Virus record (IMG/VR): IMGVR_UViG_3300022208_000011
Span: 1 to 39,970 of that record
Length of the DNA stretch: 39,970 bases
Source of the DNA: a virus
Reading direction: 5' to 3' (one strand)
In this document: piece by piece, positions 1-9,800 of the stretch
How positions within the stretch are numbered: position 1 is the stretch's first letter
How the letters are laid out: each line of letters begins with the position of its first letter
Notes under the pieces: model-generated
The model's database searches: none
What the model was told of the DNA's origin: nothing
What the model saw: only the letters and a program-made list of their open reading frames with translations
Made by a program: the position numbers and the translations under genes

Positions 1-84
1 TTCCCGCTCCTGACAGTCTGTTACAATCTCACTGGAATCAGGACACCACACATGTGGGATGGAAAAACCATGCGGGAAATTGAT
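1..84 (-). other. Open frame running off the window edge
   Basis: Downstream of the 90..377 gene one minus-strand frame stays open to the window edge. It has two cysteines and a Pro-His-Val-Trp-Cys run, faintly like the Cys/His-rich peptide at 38981..39124. There is no ATG in frame; the first possible start is a GTG at 51..49. The other frames hold only a 16-codon ATG ORF. It could be the 5' end of a small zinc-binding-type protein or non-coding. Confidence 0.22.
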
Positions 85-89
85 CTACA

Positions 90-377
90 CTACTTTTCTG
101 TAGTGGTTTCTGTGGATTCCCGTTGATAGGATTGCCCACTGATGTAGTATAGCAAAGCTTGCTGCATAGCCTCTACGGATTTCAGCCCTTCCCGTTGGCG
201 GGATTCGGTCTTGATAACCATGGTGGCGCAAGCATGTAGTAAACTAGCCATGCCAGTTACATGCTCGTTGATCTTATCGTTGCTTATGCGTGGGAAGGAA
301 AACATATCCTGCAACCATGCTTTAACCGCCGCTTGCTGTTGTAGTTCTTCTTCTGTATGGTCTTGTTTTTGGCTCAT
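90..377 (-). CDS. Small hypothetical phage protein (95 aa)
   Basis: Function not recognised. The start at 377 is chosen over the upstream ATG at 431 because an AAAGGAAAA ribosome-binding sequence lies just before it and the preceding gene stops 2 bp upstream (TAA-TT-ATG). The product is mostly helical and polar, Gln/Glu-rich at the N-terminus, with a central Met/Ala/Leu/His-rich segment and a Ser/Thr/Glu-rich tail. It is the last complete gene of the early-type minus-strand block and probably shares a transcript with the ParB-like gene before it. No catalytic or metal-binding motif is visible. Confidence 0.65.
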   Translation of the reverse strand: MSQKQDHTEEELQQQAAVKAWLQDMFSFPRISNDKINEHVTGMASLLHACATMVIKTESRQREGLKSVEAMQQALLYYISGQSYQRESTETTTEK

Positions 378-379
378 AA

Positions 380-1297
380 TTATTTTCCTTTTAGAAAGTT
401 GATGTATTCTTCGCAGGCTGGATCGTACCAACGCTTCCCCGCCAAATCGATTAGTAAATGGTGCGGTTCCAATTTGTCTGGAACTCTAGTCAGAACCTCA
501 GAATTACTGAAATTGCTGATGTTCAAAACAAGATATCGATGAGTTAGATGCTCGTCAACATTTTTTCCTTGTTCAGCACGCACCCTGTTACGCACCTCAG
601 TAGATGAAAGATGTTCAGTTTTCGCTTGGTTCAATAGCTCATCCCTCTTGCTTGTTTCCAGTTTCGCATTGCCTAGCTCGCGGTAGACCGTAAACGGCAG
701 CATTGGATCACGCTTTTCGGGGGTGTATTCCCTGCAAGCACGGGCATAACCTGACACGGTGCTGTAGCTTTTCTTGAACTTTGAACACAACTGATTAACT
801 ACGTCATCATGCCCAGCATTCTCTAGCGCAACAACGGAGTCTCCAATGATCCATTGACTTCCACTCTCTAGTGCAAGACCAAAGCTAAAAGCACCCACCC
901 AATCTTCCATGGTCACTTCTCCGCGCGGAACACATTGAGTCATTCCTGCGCCAAGATTGAACTTCTTGGAGAACGTAGACAATTCAATGCCGTCACTTGC
1001 CTTTAGCATTTGTGTTTCTTTAGGTATCTCGACTGGTTCTACCATGTCTTCAGCTAGTTCTTGTGCGTATTCGTAATCAACCACAAGCCTTTCGTAGATG
1101 ATAACAATCTCATCTGCCACATTTTCTTCTGGGTATTCTCCCCTCTTTACTAGGGCCATCAGCTTTTTGATGGTATCAGAAGTAATTTTTACCCCTAGGT
1201 ATTCTTGTTTTGCCCACTCAAGTACTTCCACCAAGTAGGTTTGTTCGTTTACTAGTTCCCCCTCATCTTGAGGAGACATATATGTTAGGTTGTTCAT
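380..1297 (-). CDS. ParB/KorB-like HTH-containing phage protein
   Basis: 305 aa from the ATG at 1297, chosen because it overlaps the stop of the preceding gene by four bases (ATGA); an upstream in-frame ATG at 1342 lies inside that gene. The N-terminal third is acidic and helical. Residues ~130-215 have the pattern of ParB/KorB-type HTH regions: a Trp-x-x-Gly-Asp segment, a Ser-Tyr-Ser-Thr-Val-Ser recognition-helix-like stretch, then a Pro-x-x-Arg/Arg-Glu-Leu segment. This suggests a DNA-binding regulator or partition/replication factor; family assignment is by pattern only. It lies in the early-type operon with an ssDNA-binding-like protein and nuclease. It is one candidate reader of the dispersed 16-bp palindromes, a pure inference. 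Confidence 0.6.
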   Translation of the reverse strand: MNNLTYMSPQDEGELVNEQTYLVEVLEWAKQEYLGVKITSDTIKKLMALVKRGEYPEENVADEIVIIYERLVVDYEYAQELAEDMVEPVEIPKETQMLKASDGIELSTFSKKFNLGAGMTQCVPRGEVTMEDWVGAFSFGLALESGSQWIIGDSVVALENAGHDDVVNQLCSKFKKSYSTVSGYARACREYTPEKRDPMLPFTVYRELGNAKLETSKRDELLNQAKTEHLSSTEVRNRVRAEQGKNVDEHLTHRYLVLNISNFSNSEVLTRVPDKLEPHHLLIDLAGKRWYDPACEEYINFLKGK

Positions 1298-1548
1298 GAT
1301 AATGCTTTTACTCTTATTGGTTCTGGGTCGATGTTCAGACATTCACACACAAGCGTGAAGTCATTGGATTTAATCCATGCTATTGCTGTTCCAGCATCCA
1401 TCTCGCGTTGGTTGTTGCGTGATGAACATTTATATTTGCTGATTGAGGTTGCGTCTTCGTATGCTTGATCAATTACCGCACACCATAATGCGCGGATTGG
1501 TAAGGTATCAAAATCTTTATACTTTTGGGCCGTAAAGTGATATTCCAT
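1294..1548 (-). CDS. Small conserved-type phage protein (84 aa)
   Basis: Compact protein with an Ala-Trp-Ile-x-Ser-x-Asp-Phe-x-x-Val-Cys core followed by Leu-Asn-Ile-Asp-Pro-x-x-Ile-Arg near the C-terminus. This pattern is familiar from small phage and prophage proteins of unknown function and resembles a helical DNA-binding fold. The start overlaps the end of the preceding gene by 32 bp, and the stop overlaps the next gene as ATGA, so all three are probably translated in a coupled way. No Shine-Dalgarno sequence is evident. Function unknown. Confidence 0.72.
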   Translation of the reverse strand: MEYHFTAQKYKDFDTLPIRALWCAVIDQAYEDATSISKYKCSSRNNQREMDAGTAIAWIKSNDFTLVCECLNIDPEPIRVKALS

Positions 1549-1774
1549 ATGACCATTGCACTAAAGCTAGGACAATATCTGCCCGTGGACTGACGTGATA
1601 CTTGCTATCGAATGACATCCACCTAGAGAGCAAAGCTACCCCGCACCGATTTACGGGGAGCTTTTTGTCCTCTGGGATGAATTGATTAAGCAATGGCAAC
1701 AGCTTCATTAGAGAAACCTTATCACGCTTCATCTTATCCTTCGTAGCACCGACAAGTTCTGGGTACGTTACCAT
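1517..1774 (-). CDS. Hypothetical protein (85 aa)
   Basis: Basic N-terminal half (Lys-Asp-Lys-Met-Lys-Arg-Asp-Lys), a Leu-rich central helix and a Trp-containing C-terminal half. No recognised domain. The start overlaps the stop of the ssDNA-binding-like gene by 7 bp and its own end overlaps the next gene by 32 bp, a compact arrangement typical of a phage early operon. It is probably cotranscribed from upstream of 3649. A small DNA-associated accessory protein is possible, but nothing in the sequence proves it. Confidence 0.6.
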   Translation of the reverse strand: MVTYPELVGATKDKMKRDKVSLMKLLPLLNQFIPEDKKLPVNRCGVALLSRWMSFDSKYHVSPRADIVLALVQWSYGISLYGPKV

Positions 1775-2547
1775 GCTTGATCAGGAAGTTCGTCATCAAA
1801 TCCAAGATCTTTGCCTGCTTGTGCTACACACTGGCCGAATGGTGTTGCAAAGCCTTTCTCCAAGAAATGCTCATATAATTTAAGCATGGCTGGCTTTCCA
1901 ATCTCAGCTAGACGCTTGCCTTTATGTGACCCGCTAGGGACAATAGCTGATGCCCAATCGGATGGATCGTATTCTTCTTTAGGTGGTTCAGCCTTGATTA
2001 CGATTCCTTTGCGGTTGCTCTCAATGAATATCGAGGACACATACGAGCGAAGAGTCTCTTCTTCGTATGCCTTATCTTTATAGGCGATACGCACAAGGCT
2101 ATCCACATACATATGACTCTTAACAATGTCTTCCATTGCCGCACCTTGGTCTGCTTTGTTCACTGGTTGGCTAGCTGGTTGGCTTTTCTCAGCCTGTACA
2201 ACTTCCCCATCAACAGTAACCTTGCCAGTCTTGGTGACTTTAATCAGGTCACGATCCACGTTTGTGCCATCTTTCTTTGTGAAAGACTCATGCTCAAGGC
2301 TAACTCCATTGACTCCAAACTTATTGCGTGTGCTGGATAGGGTAACAACTTGTCCCTCAAGAAAACCATTCTGGTTATTGTTGAAGAATTTCAGCCCATA
2401 TTCTTGTCCATCGATCTCAATGGCTCCACCTTGGATCTCAAATTCTCCTTTTGGCCCATTGAATTTCTTTGGCTCCCAAAGTTTGGTTACTTTTCCTGTG
2501 ACGGTCTTGATAATGTCCTTCTGTTCTATTCCTTGTAGTTGACTCAT
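1768..2547 (-). CDS. OB-fold single-stranded-DNA-binding-like protein
   Basis: 259 aa. Residues ~10-95 alternate short beta-type segments with Gly turns (Gly-Lys-Val-Thr-Lys-Leu-Trp, Gly-Gly-Ala-Ile-Glu-Ile-Asp-Gly, Glu-Gly-Gln-Val-Val), as expected of an OB fold. A Gln/Ala/Pro linker follows, then a C-terminal module (~195-245) with Gly-Ser-His-Lys-Gly-Lys-Arg-Leu and a Leu-Tyr-x-x-Phe-x-x-Lys-Gly-Phe motif. The end is acidic (Phe-Asp-Asp-Glu-Leu-Pro-Asp), recalling the partner-recruiting tail of bacterial SSB. Sitting next to a RecB-like nuclease, it probably coats ssDNA in phage recombination or replication. Assignment is by fold pattern and context. Confidence 0.6.
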   Translation of the reverse strand: MSQLQGIEQKDIIKTVTGKVTKLWEPKKFNGPKGEFEIQGGAIEIDGQEYGLKFFNNNQNGFLEGQVVTLSSTRNKFGVNGVSLEHESFTKKDGTNVDRDLIKVTKTGKVTVDGEVVQAEKSQPASQPVNKADQGAAMEDIVKSHMYVDSLVRIAYKDKAYEEETLRSYVSSIFIESNRKGIVIKAEPPKEEYDPSDWASAIVPSGSHKGKRLAEIGKPAMLKLYEHFLEKGFATPFGQCVAQAGKDLGFDDELPDQAW

Positions 2548-2557
2548 TTGTTTACTT

Positions 2558-3316
2558 TCAGTTTACTTTTGGTTTGTAGTTGTTTGAGTGCTGCCAAATT
2601 GCGGCAACGTGTTTAAATGCTATCCATTCTTTGGATATTGTTTCTTCGTCGTACCAAGCATCGGCAATTCGCCCAGGCTCAGTTGTAGAGATGTACAAGT
2701 TAACTCCACGGGTTGCCCCAGCGATCTGAGCATATGCTGAGATCTGCATTGGTTCTTTTGCCCATGGCTTAACGTCAAATCCCTCCTTTGTTTTCCTGCT
2801 CTTGTAATCAAGGATGTGGAGTATTCCATCAACCTCAATCAAAGCGTCTGTCGTTCCTGCATAACCTATTTCATGGTTAACCAGTCTAAGCTCATGCTTG
2901 AGGAACTTTACCTTCTTCTCAGCCGCCCATGCCTTCACTGGTGCAATGTATTGCTCCATGGCGGGGTCATAGGCTTGTCCTTGGAAGTGATCTTCTAGTG
3001 CCTTGTGGATTGCTGTTCCCAAGTCAGCAGCGTCACCAACTTGCTTGAATGCGTCCTCCATAATCCGCGAGCAATACTGATCGTCGGTTTCTCCCTCGTT
3101 ACGGGGAAGAGTAAGGCTAGCAATCAAGACTTGCTGCTGCTTCCAGCGGTCAAGCTCAGGTGCTGCGAGAACCTTCATGAGAGTTGTTACTGATGGATAC
3201 CAGTTGAACTTCCTAGCATCACGGAGCGTTGTGGGGCGCAGCTTGCCGTTCTTTGATTCTATTGTGTGACACGCTTCCCCTTCCTTGTTGTACCAATGTC
3301 CAGATTCTTTAATCAT
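2558..3316 (-). CDS. PD-(D/E)XK exonuclease, RecB/Cas4-like
   Basis: 252 aa with the ordered motifs of the RecB-nuclease superfamily: His104 in Gly-Thr-Ala-Ile-His, Glu142 in Lys-His-Glu-Leu-Arg, Asp157 in Gly-Thr-Thr-Asp-Ala-Leu, the catalytic Asp170-Tyr-Lys172-Ser, and Gln191-x3-Tyr195. These residues bind metal and cut DNA in this family. No Cas4-type four-cysteine iron-sulfur cluster is visible. An AGAGGAA ribosome-binding sequence precedes the start. Beside the ssDNA-binding-like gene it is most likely the phage recombination exonuclease acting on DNA ends during replication, repair or packaging; processing of host DNA is an alternative. Confidence 0.88.
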   Translation of the reverse strand: MIKESGHWYNKEGEACHTIESKNGKLRPTTLRDARKFNWYPSVTTLMKVLAAPELDRWKQQQVLIASLTLPRNEGETDDQYCSRIMEDAFKQVGDAADLGTAIHKALEDHFQGQAYDPAMEQYIAPVKAWAAEKKVKFLKHELRLVNHEIGYAGTTDALIEVDGILHILDYKSRKTKEGFDVKPWAKEPMQISAYAQIAGATRGVNLYISTTEPGRIADAWYDEETISKEWIAFKHVAAIWQHSNNYKPKVN

Positions 3317-3476
3317 TGCTTGTTTCCTCTAAGTATTCTTGTGTCAAAATCCGCGCAACTCCGCGCAAATGTTGAGCTATTAATCTGAGTTGTTTTTCGT
3401 TGGTTAATTTCCCCAAATGGAAGTGTCCTTCTTTGGCATACACGTCAACAATATTGAGGAATATCTCTTCGCTCAT
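3309..3476 (-). CDS. Small hypothetical protein (55 aa, alternative 72 aa)
   Basis: Function unknown; a helical Leu/Arg/His-rich peptide. Two starts are possible. The ATG at 3476 forms an ATGA overlap with the stop of the previous gene. The ATG at 3527 has a good AAGGA ribosome-binding sequence and adds 17 basic residues (Arg-Lys-Ala-Asp-Pro), but would overlap the neighbour by 55 bp. I prefer 3476 because such four-base overlaps recur in this genome; confidence in the start is low. The end overlaps the nuclease gene by 8 bp. Probably an early accessory protein. Confidence 0.55.
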   Translation of the reverse strand: MSEEIFLNIVDVYAKEGHFHLGKLTNEKQLRLIAQHLRGVARILTQEYLEETSND

Positions 3477-3649
3477 TCTCTTTCGAGTGATGTGTTGTTG
3501 AATATTTGGATCAGCTTTTCTAGCCATGTTTTTTTCCTTGGTTTGGTTTGGTTATAATGGCAACGCAGGCGCAGAAATGCCATGGTTGCTGGTTCAATGC
3601 ATGGGCGATCACCCATGTATTCTTTGACGCAGTATTTGTATTGGCTCAT
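3473..3649 (-). CDS. Small hypothetical protein, first of the early-type block (58 aa)
   Basis: Function unknown. Basic C-terminal half with Lys-Pro-Arg-Lys-Lys-Thr-Trp and an amphipathic Trp-Leu-x-x-Leu-Ile-x-Ile-Phe helix; two Cys in the N-terminal half. The ATG at 3649 is chosen over the frame's upstream ATG at 3787, because the longer version would run through a rho-independent terminator (3754..3785), a 16-bp palindrome and promoter-like TTGACT/TTGACA hexamers, which all look non-coding. This gene therefore appears to be the first cistron transcribed leftward after the late-operon terminator. Confidence 0.55.
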   Translation of the reverse strand: MSQYKYCVKEYMGDRPCIEPATMAFLRLRCHYNQTKPRKKTWLEKLIQIFNNTSLERE

Positions 3650-3678
3650 TTGGTTGTCACCGCTGGTTAATTCAGTGA

Positions 3679-3720
3679 TGTCAACACAAGTACTGACACT
3701 TTTAAAACCAGTCAATACTT
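3679..3720 (-). promoter_or_regulatory. Putative leftward promoter with inverted repeat
   Basis: Within an A/T-rich stretch upstream of 3649 there are two -35-like hexamers on the minus strand, TTGACT (3715..3710) and TTGACA (3684..3679). There is also a 10-bp inverted repeat with one mismatch, AAGTACTGAC at 3688..3697 and GTCAATACTT at 3711..3720. No confident -10 could be fixed. Its position directly after a terminator and a palindrome suggests a regulated promoter for the early-type genes. Confidence 0.4.
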
Positions 3721-3734
3721 TTTTAAAATATTTT

Positions 3735-3750
3735 TTATCGGTAACGATAA
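3735..3750. promoter_or_regulatory. 16-bp palindrome, site 1 (TTATCGGTAACGATAA)
   Basis: First of nine copies of the family TTATCG-NNNN-CGATAA. It lies in non-coding DNA between the late-operon terminator and the putative early promoter. A protein bound here would sit just upstream of that promoter, so it is a good operator candidate. Confidence 0.7.
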
Positions 3751-3753
3751 TGG

Positions 3754-3785
3754 AAAAGGGCCACTCTACTTTCGCAGAGTGACCC
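3754..3785 (-). terminator. Rho-independent terminator of the internal-protein operon
   Basis: Ten-bp stem with one G.U pair (GGGTCACTCT at 3785..3776 with AGAGTGGCCC at 3767..3758 on the minus strand), an 8-nt loop and a following TTTT. It lies ~70 bp after the stop of the giant internal protein gene and separates the late from the early-type block. Confidence 0.7.
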
Positions 3786-3852
3786 AAATAACCATTTAAC
3801 CAAATAAAGCACCAAACAGTGCAACCAAAGAATATCTACGCCCGATCAAGTG

Positions 3853-6800
3853 TCAAGGCGCATTTGGGTTTAAAATTTTCTTTGCTTCTTTAGTGGCAAC
3901 CTTCCTTGCGTAATCAGATCTTTTCTCAAGCCACTTCATGTATGAAACAGGAGATTTATCCATGAGAGATTTGTGGCTTTCAGTCATCTTCTTCGCCATG
4001 TATTTCCCATACTCAGTAACGAATGTTTCGTACTGCTTGTTGTTGGGTTCATAGCCCAGACGCTGCCTCACATTGTAGCGTGTCGGTATGCTTGGGCCTT
4101 GACCTTGCTTGAGGATAAGTTGATTGATCTTCTCGCTCTCGCTGTTCTTTGGAAGGCTGAATACAAGAGGGATTCCAGCCTTATACAAGCGGTCAGAGAA
4201 CTCTGTAGCACCTTGAGTCTGACCAACGGCATTCATGCTCTTGGTTCCCATCATTGGGCCAAGAACAGGAATATTTGAATAAAGCGCACCATCAAGTGAT
4301 GTCCTATCAATCGGATCATTGATGAAGTCAGACACGTTTCTTGCGAGACTGCTTCCTACCACTGGAATGAATGTCTTCCCGTAGAATGCTCCCTGCTTTA
4401 CTAGTTCAGCTATTGAGTTGTCAGAATTCTTAAAGGATGAATATGTATTGGTGAATGCAGCGTATGGCCCACGCTTATTGAAGGACATGAACGCTGAACC
4501 AAAAATTATTGCGGCATCAGATATATCTTTTGGAGTCTTCTTTGTTTGCTCAAACCGTTTACGAATCTTCCAGTCATCAAGCGCACCAGCCATCATGAAA
4601 GGAATGGCGAACGCTTCAAACCCACGCTCAATATTGATTCTGTATTTGGTCTTTCCAAAGAAAATGTTGATGGAGTTTGGGGCATACTTGTCTCTCCATG
4701 TGTCGAAGAACTGTGGGTCAAGCCTTCTGTCTGGGCCGTTGCCAGTAAACACAACTTTAAATGGAAGCTCATCCTCTGGGTCATCAACTGAAGAGTTAGC
4801 CATAGCCATTGCTCCAAGCATCACGATGGTTCCTGCGATTGTTTCAGTCAGCCTTTGTGTGCGCTGAAGATCTGTTCCAAGGCTTTGCTCGTATGGAGAT
4901 GTGTATCCCATAGATTTTGCTCCTTTATCTAGTGCAAACCGAACAAATCCATACGGAGAGAACCATGCAGCCTCTCGGAATACGCGAGCTGGAACAATGG
5001 CAAACCCATACATCATGCGGTAGAAAATGCGCTGAATCTCGTTGGACTCTTTTGAGTTTGACGCCTGACTGATAGACTCAAGAAAACCAATAGGCAATGA
5101 AGAGGCAAATCCACGATCAGAAATACGCTTCTGTTCTGTTCCAGTTAATGCATCAATCGTTGTATTAATCCTACCAACTGCACTTAAAGCATCGTTGATT
5201 GCAGAATCCAAAACTTGCTGTGAATTGATTTTTAGTTTGCTGAGTGCTTCCTGCCATGCTGACCTATAAACATCATCAGAGAATGCAGTAGCATCACGCT
5301 TGCTCATTCCTTTGGCTATGGAGTCTAAGATAAATTCTTGTTTTGACTTCATCACCATGTTGGCTACAGCAATTTGCTCGCTGGTTTTGATTCCAGCCTT
5401 GTCCATAGCTGCCATTGCATATCTTGACAATCCTTGTTGCTCAAGCACAGACAGCGCACCTTCGTCAAGAGCTTTCAGCATCCTGCTGACATACTCCATC
5501 GATCCGAACAACATGTTCTTGAAACCTTCGGCGCGATTACCTTCCTCCCATTGCTTCTTACCATTGTTGTAAACTCCAAGAAGCTTCTCGTCGTTGGCAA
5601 GATATTCAACAACTCCGCGCCTCTGCACGTTGTTATTCCATGAGTAGGCAACCTCGCTTGCGTAGGATTTGAAAGAGGAAAGCATTGAACTAAATGCAAT
5701 CGGTAGCTTTGCTGGGTTCGTTACAGCTAGACGCATCCCATCAGTCATTGCATAACGGAGAGCATAACCAATCGGTGAGAAGACGTTAACTGTTGCTGTT
5801 GGTATACCACTAAGTGCCTGCGCGATATAGAAGCTAGATATTGCATCTCTAACTCTTGGTGGCACACTTGCTTTCGCAATGATATCCTGTATCTGCTTAA
5901 ATGCTGTTGCCCTCTCAAGATCTAGTATGTCTTCTCTGTTAATCAGTGTGTCAAGTTCTGCAATTTTTGCATATTGCTCTGGGGTGAAGCCAGTCCATCC
6001 ATTCTGTTCTGCAAGTTCACTGGTAATGTTTTTGCTTGGGTCAAACGCTCCAGTTCTGATTGCTTCTAGGAATTTCTTCATACCCCTGCGGGAGCGTTCT
6101 TCCGATAGAGTGCTCTTAACTGTATCATAGAATGCTTTAGCCTGTGCTTCTGCCAATATTTTTTGCAACGTGATATCCATCAAATCTGCAATGCGTCCAG
6201 CATTAGCCTTATCAAGACCAGCGTTAATCAAATAATCATAGGCTACCTGGCGTTTCCATTTTGGATCTTGTTGCTTAGAAAGCGGCGTGGCTTTGATTGC
6301 ATCAATGATTGGAGCCAATGAACCCCCAGTGACAGCCCTTTCAATCTGCGCCATCTTGCGGTTCATGTAATTAATCTCATGCTGTCTCCATACCAATTCA
6401 GCCAACGTCTGTGCAGTAGCTTCTGATACTCCAACTTCCATTAGGTTCTTGGTGATTGTAGGAATCCATGCCGCTTTAATCTTGGGAGCAACCTTCAGAC
6501 CTAGGTCTAACTTTTGCTTTAGATCATTACTCACAATATCTCTCACTTTATCCTCGCGGGATTGGGGCCATGAAACCACATCAGACTGCATGGTTGCCAG
6601 CTTGTCGATCTGCTTGTCAGCCTGCATGTCAGGCTTATTGGCATCCTTGCTTACTGTCTTAATAGCAGACTTCATCCTGTTCTTGAGTTTGCTATTCTCA
6701 ATCAATTGATTTAATTGTGCAGTCAGAGCATCAGAAAGTGGCTGGTATTCCGCTTTAATAGTTCCATCTTCAGCAATACCATTCATTTCTTGAACAATCT

Positions 6801-9800
6801 GTCTAACAATTGAAGCCTTGCGAGCGTCACCAATAGTTGGATCTTCTTGTATTTTAGCAACAATCTCAGACATCTTTACGTTGCTGTCTTTAAGCCTGTT
6901 GAATATCAATCTTCTTAAAGTAGAATCACTAACTGGAATATCCATTTGGCGAGACATTGCCATATCCCAAGATTCCCTAATCGCAGAGTACTTAGCCTCA
7001 ATCATTTCAAGTACATCAGCATCTGCTCCAGATTCTTCTGCTGCTTTTATTTCGGATGTCTCACGGGAATTAATCTCAGTACTTATGCGTGTATCAGCTT
7101 CTTTTATCTTCGCATCAGTAAGTTTGTTGTTAGTAATTATGTTGGCTACTTGCTCAACCAAAGTCATCTTTGTGTCCTTTGGCACGCCCTTCAATCCCAT
7201 TCTGATTAGGGTATCTTTTACGATTGCAGACAGGTTACGATTGATTGCCATGTCCACTTCACCCAATGGGCCAATCTTCTTTTCTTCATCACTCATGGTC
7301 TTCCAGAATGTAATTTCCATTCCTTCAGCACCCTTTTCTTCCATCTTCTTACCGTAATCAGCTAAGTTCTTTTTGATCGAACGCGTAATAGCTGCAAGGA
7401 TTTCTTGCTTTAATTTCTTTTCGTCAATACCTTTAACCTTAACATACTTAAATGATTCAAAGCCTTCCAATGTTTTTACTATCTCAAGTGCCATCACCCA
7501 AGGATCTCTGCTTTCGGCTGGTGCTTTGCTAATGGCTTTCTCAACAGCATTGCGAATATCTACACCACGCTTTTCTCCTGTTGTTTCAAGATCCTCATAT
7601 ACTTGATCAACGTCTTCAACTTTTGTTTTGTTGACCGCATTGATTGCATCAGAAATAGTTTTAATCTGTTCTTTAGTTGCATTAGGGCCGTATATCTTAA
7701 TTGCTACAGCATTTATGATACCAGTCTTTTGTGCTTCGGTTGCAAATGTTACCCAGTTCGCCAAGTTTCTTCTTGCTTGAAGTACCCTTCCTCCCTCTCC
7801 AACAGTTCCGTAACCCGTCGATAGATCATTGAATCTTTCAGTAAGAAGCTGAAGCATTCTAATGTCACCCTTGCCAGCTAGGTTAGCTGCATATTTAAAA
7901 AGCTCATTACCTAGTTTAACAGCACCAATAGATTGATCAACCTTTCTGTTTTCTTCTTTAGAAAGCTCATTACGTACAAGATCATTAATCTCTTCTGCGT
8001 ATTTATTAGACTCTTCTTTGTTTGCTCCACTTAACTTGTCGATAATATCGTAAGCTTGATCAGTCTTTTCCTTGGAGGTTGTGTCTCCATTGAATATTTG
8101 CGAACGTATAATATTCTCTGTTCTTACATTAATTGCTTTTGGGGTTGTGATCTCTTTGCCAATACCCTCAATTCCAGCTTGTTGTTCCCTACGTTCTGCT
8201 GCCATCTTACGAACACCAAACCCCTCCTCCCTTTCAATTAACTCACCAGACTTGAATCTATCAACTGCACCAGCTAGGAGAATAGCAGCGTCCCTATCAG
8301 TCATCTTGAACTTGGTTCCAAGCTTCTCGTTCAGCCACCGCTTGATACCATCCAAAAGTTTTTGAAACTTGTTCCTGTTATCGCCAGCATTGAGGCGCAT
8401 AATGAAAGCTCTAACTTCCTTTTCTTCAATCTTAACTTCGCCCGTGTCCTTTCGGTAGACCTTATTAACAAAACGATCCAATATTACTCTCTCCCTTTTC
8501 GGAAGAGAATTTATGAACTCTGTAAATTTAGATCTAAGACTCGGATCTCCAAAGATGTAGTGACCAAGTTCGTGAGCAATCAAATCACGGATGCTGTCAT
8601 CAGTGTCCATGAACGCCAAGTTAAGGTAGATAGTCCCATCTTCTGGGTCATATCCTGCTTTGGACTCCTCGTTCACATCGTCCATCACATATAGTCTGCC
8701 TGCCACAAAGTCAGAGCCGAACATCTTCATTGCCACTTCGACAATGCTTTTGATTTCAACTCGCTTCTCTGGTGCTGTAGGTACAGGTTTAGAGATTGCC
8801 TTACGGATTGGCATCTTCTTGACCAGCTTCAGATCCTTCGCCTCTACAGTCTGAACCTCACCAGTCTTCTCGTTCTTGACGTTATAGTACTGCTCGCCAA
8901 GTTCTTTCTCTGTCTCAGTCTGCGGGATGACTTCTTCAATCGTGTAGGCTTGCGGGGATCTGCCCAGCTTGATGCGGTTGCCTACTGCTGGTGCGGTAGG
9001 TGTGGGCGTAACGGCTTCTGTTACAGCAGGAGTCTCGGCTACAGGAGTAGGTGTGATAGCGGGAGCTTGTGCAACTGGCTCAATAGGTGCTTCCTCCACA
9101 GCGGCGGTAGGCTCCACGGGTGGGGTGACAGCTTCTTCTGTTGGGGGAACTGTTAAGCCTTCCTGAACAGTTGGTGCGGGGGCTTCTACTGCGGCGGCAG
9201 GTTCAGCGGGTGCAGCTTCCTTGCGTAATTGTAATTCCGCTTCAAGATTGTTTATCTCCGCTTCAAGTTTTTTATTAGCTTCAGTCCCAAAATCGTATGT
9301 GTTTAGAGCATTTCTCCTTATTGAAATCTCTGAAGCAATTTGTTCCGCAGTAGTAGAATCAGTAATAATTGCTGTCGGAGGAGGAGGAATTTTAGCCTTT
9401 GGTTTTGCGGAAGGCTTTACTGAGGCGGTTGGAGTAGCCTTGCGTAGCACAGGTATATCAACATAAACCCGTCCATTTTCCCAATAGATGTTCCCCTCCC
9501 CAAGACCAGCATTAAATCGCTCAAGAAGCGGAGCTATTACCCCCCTTACTCTTTCAAATGTTTCTCGGTTTGTTACTTGTATGTCTGCAAATTCTTGACC
9601 TTGTCGAATAACATCTGCTCCAAGATCGTTTACAATACTCTCTCCATTGATTGCAATTCGATTTGTTTCAACATTACCTTTATCGTCAGTAACAAGTTCG
9701 TATCCTCTTTGTAGTTGAGATGAAATAAATCTAAGCCCATCCGTGCTTGCAGAAACATCTTCTGTATATTCATGTTCTGCTGGGAGTCTCCTTTGTAATT

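Noticed and set aside
3650-3787. Upstream extension of the 58-aa early protein to an ATG at 3787
   Set aside because: It would read through a terminator, a palindrome and promoter-like hexamers, and is not needed for the ORF.
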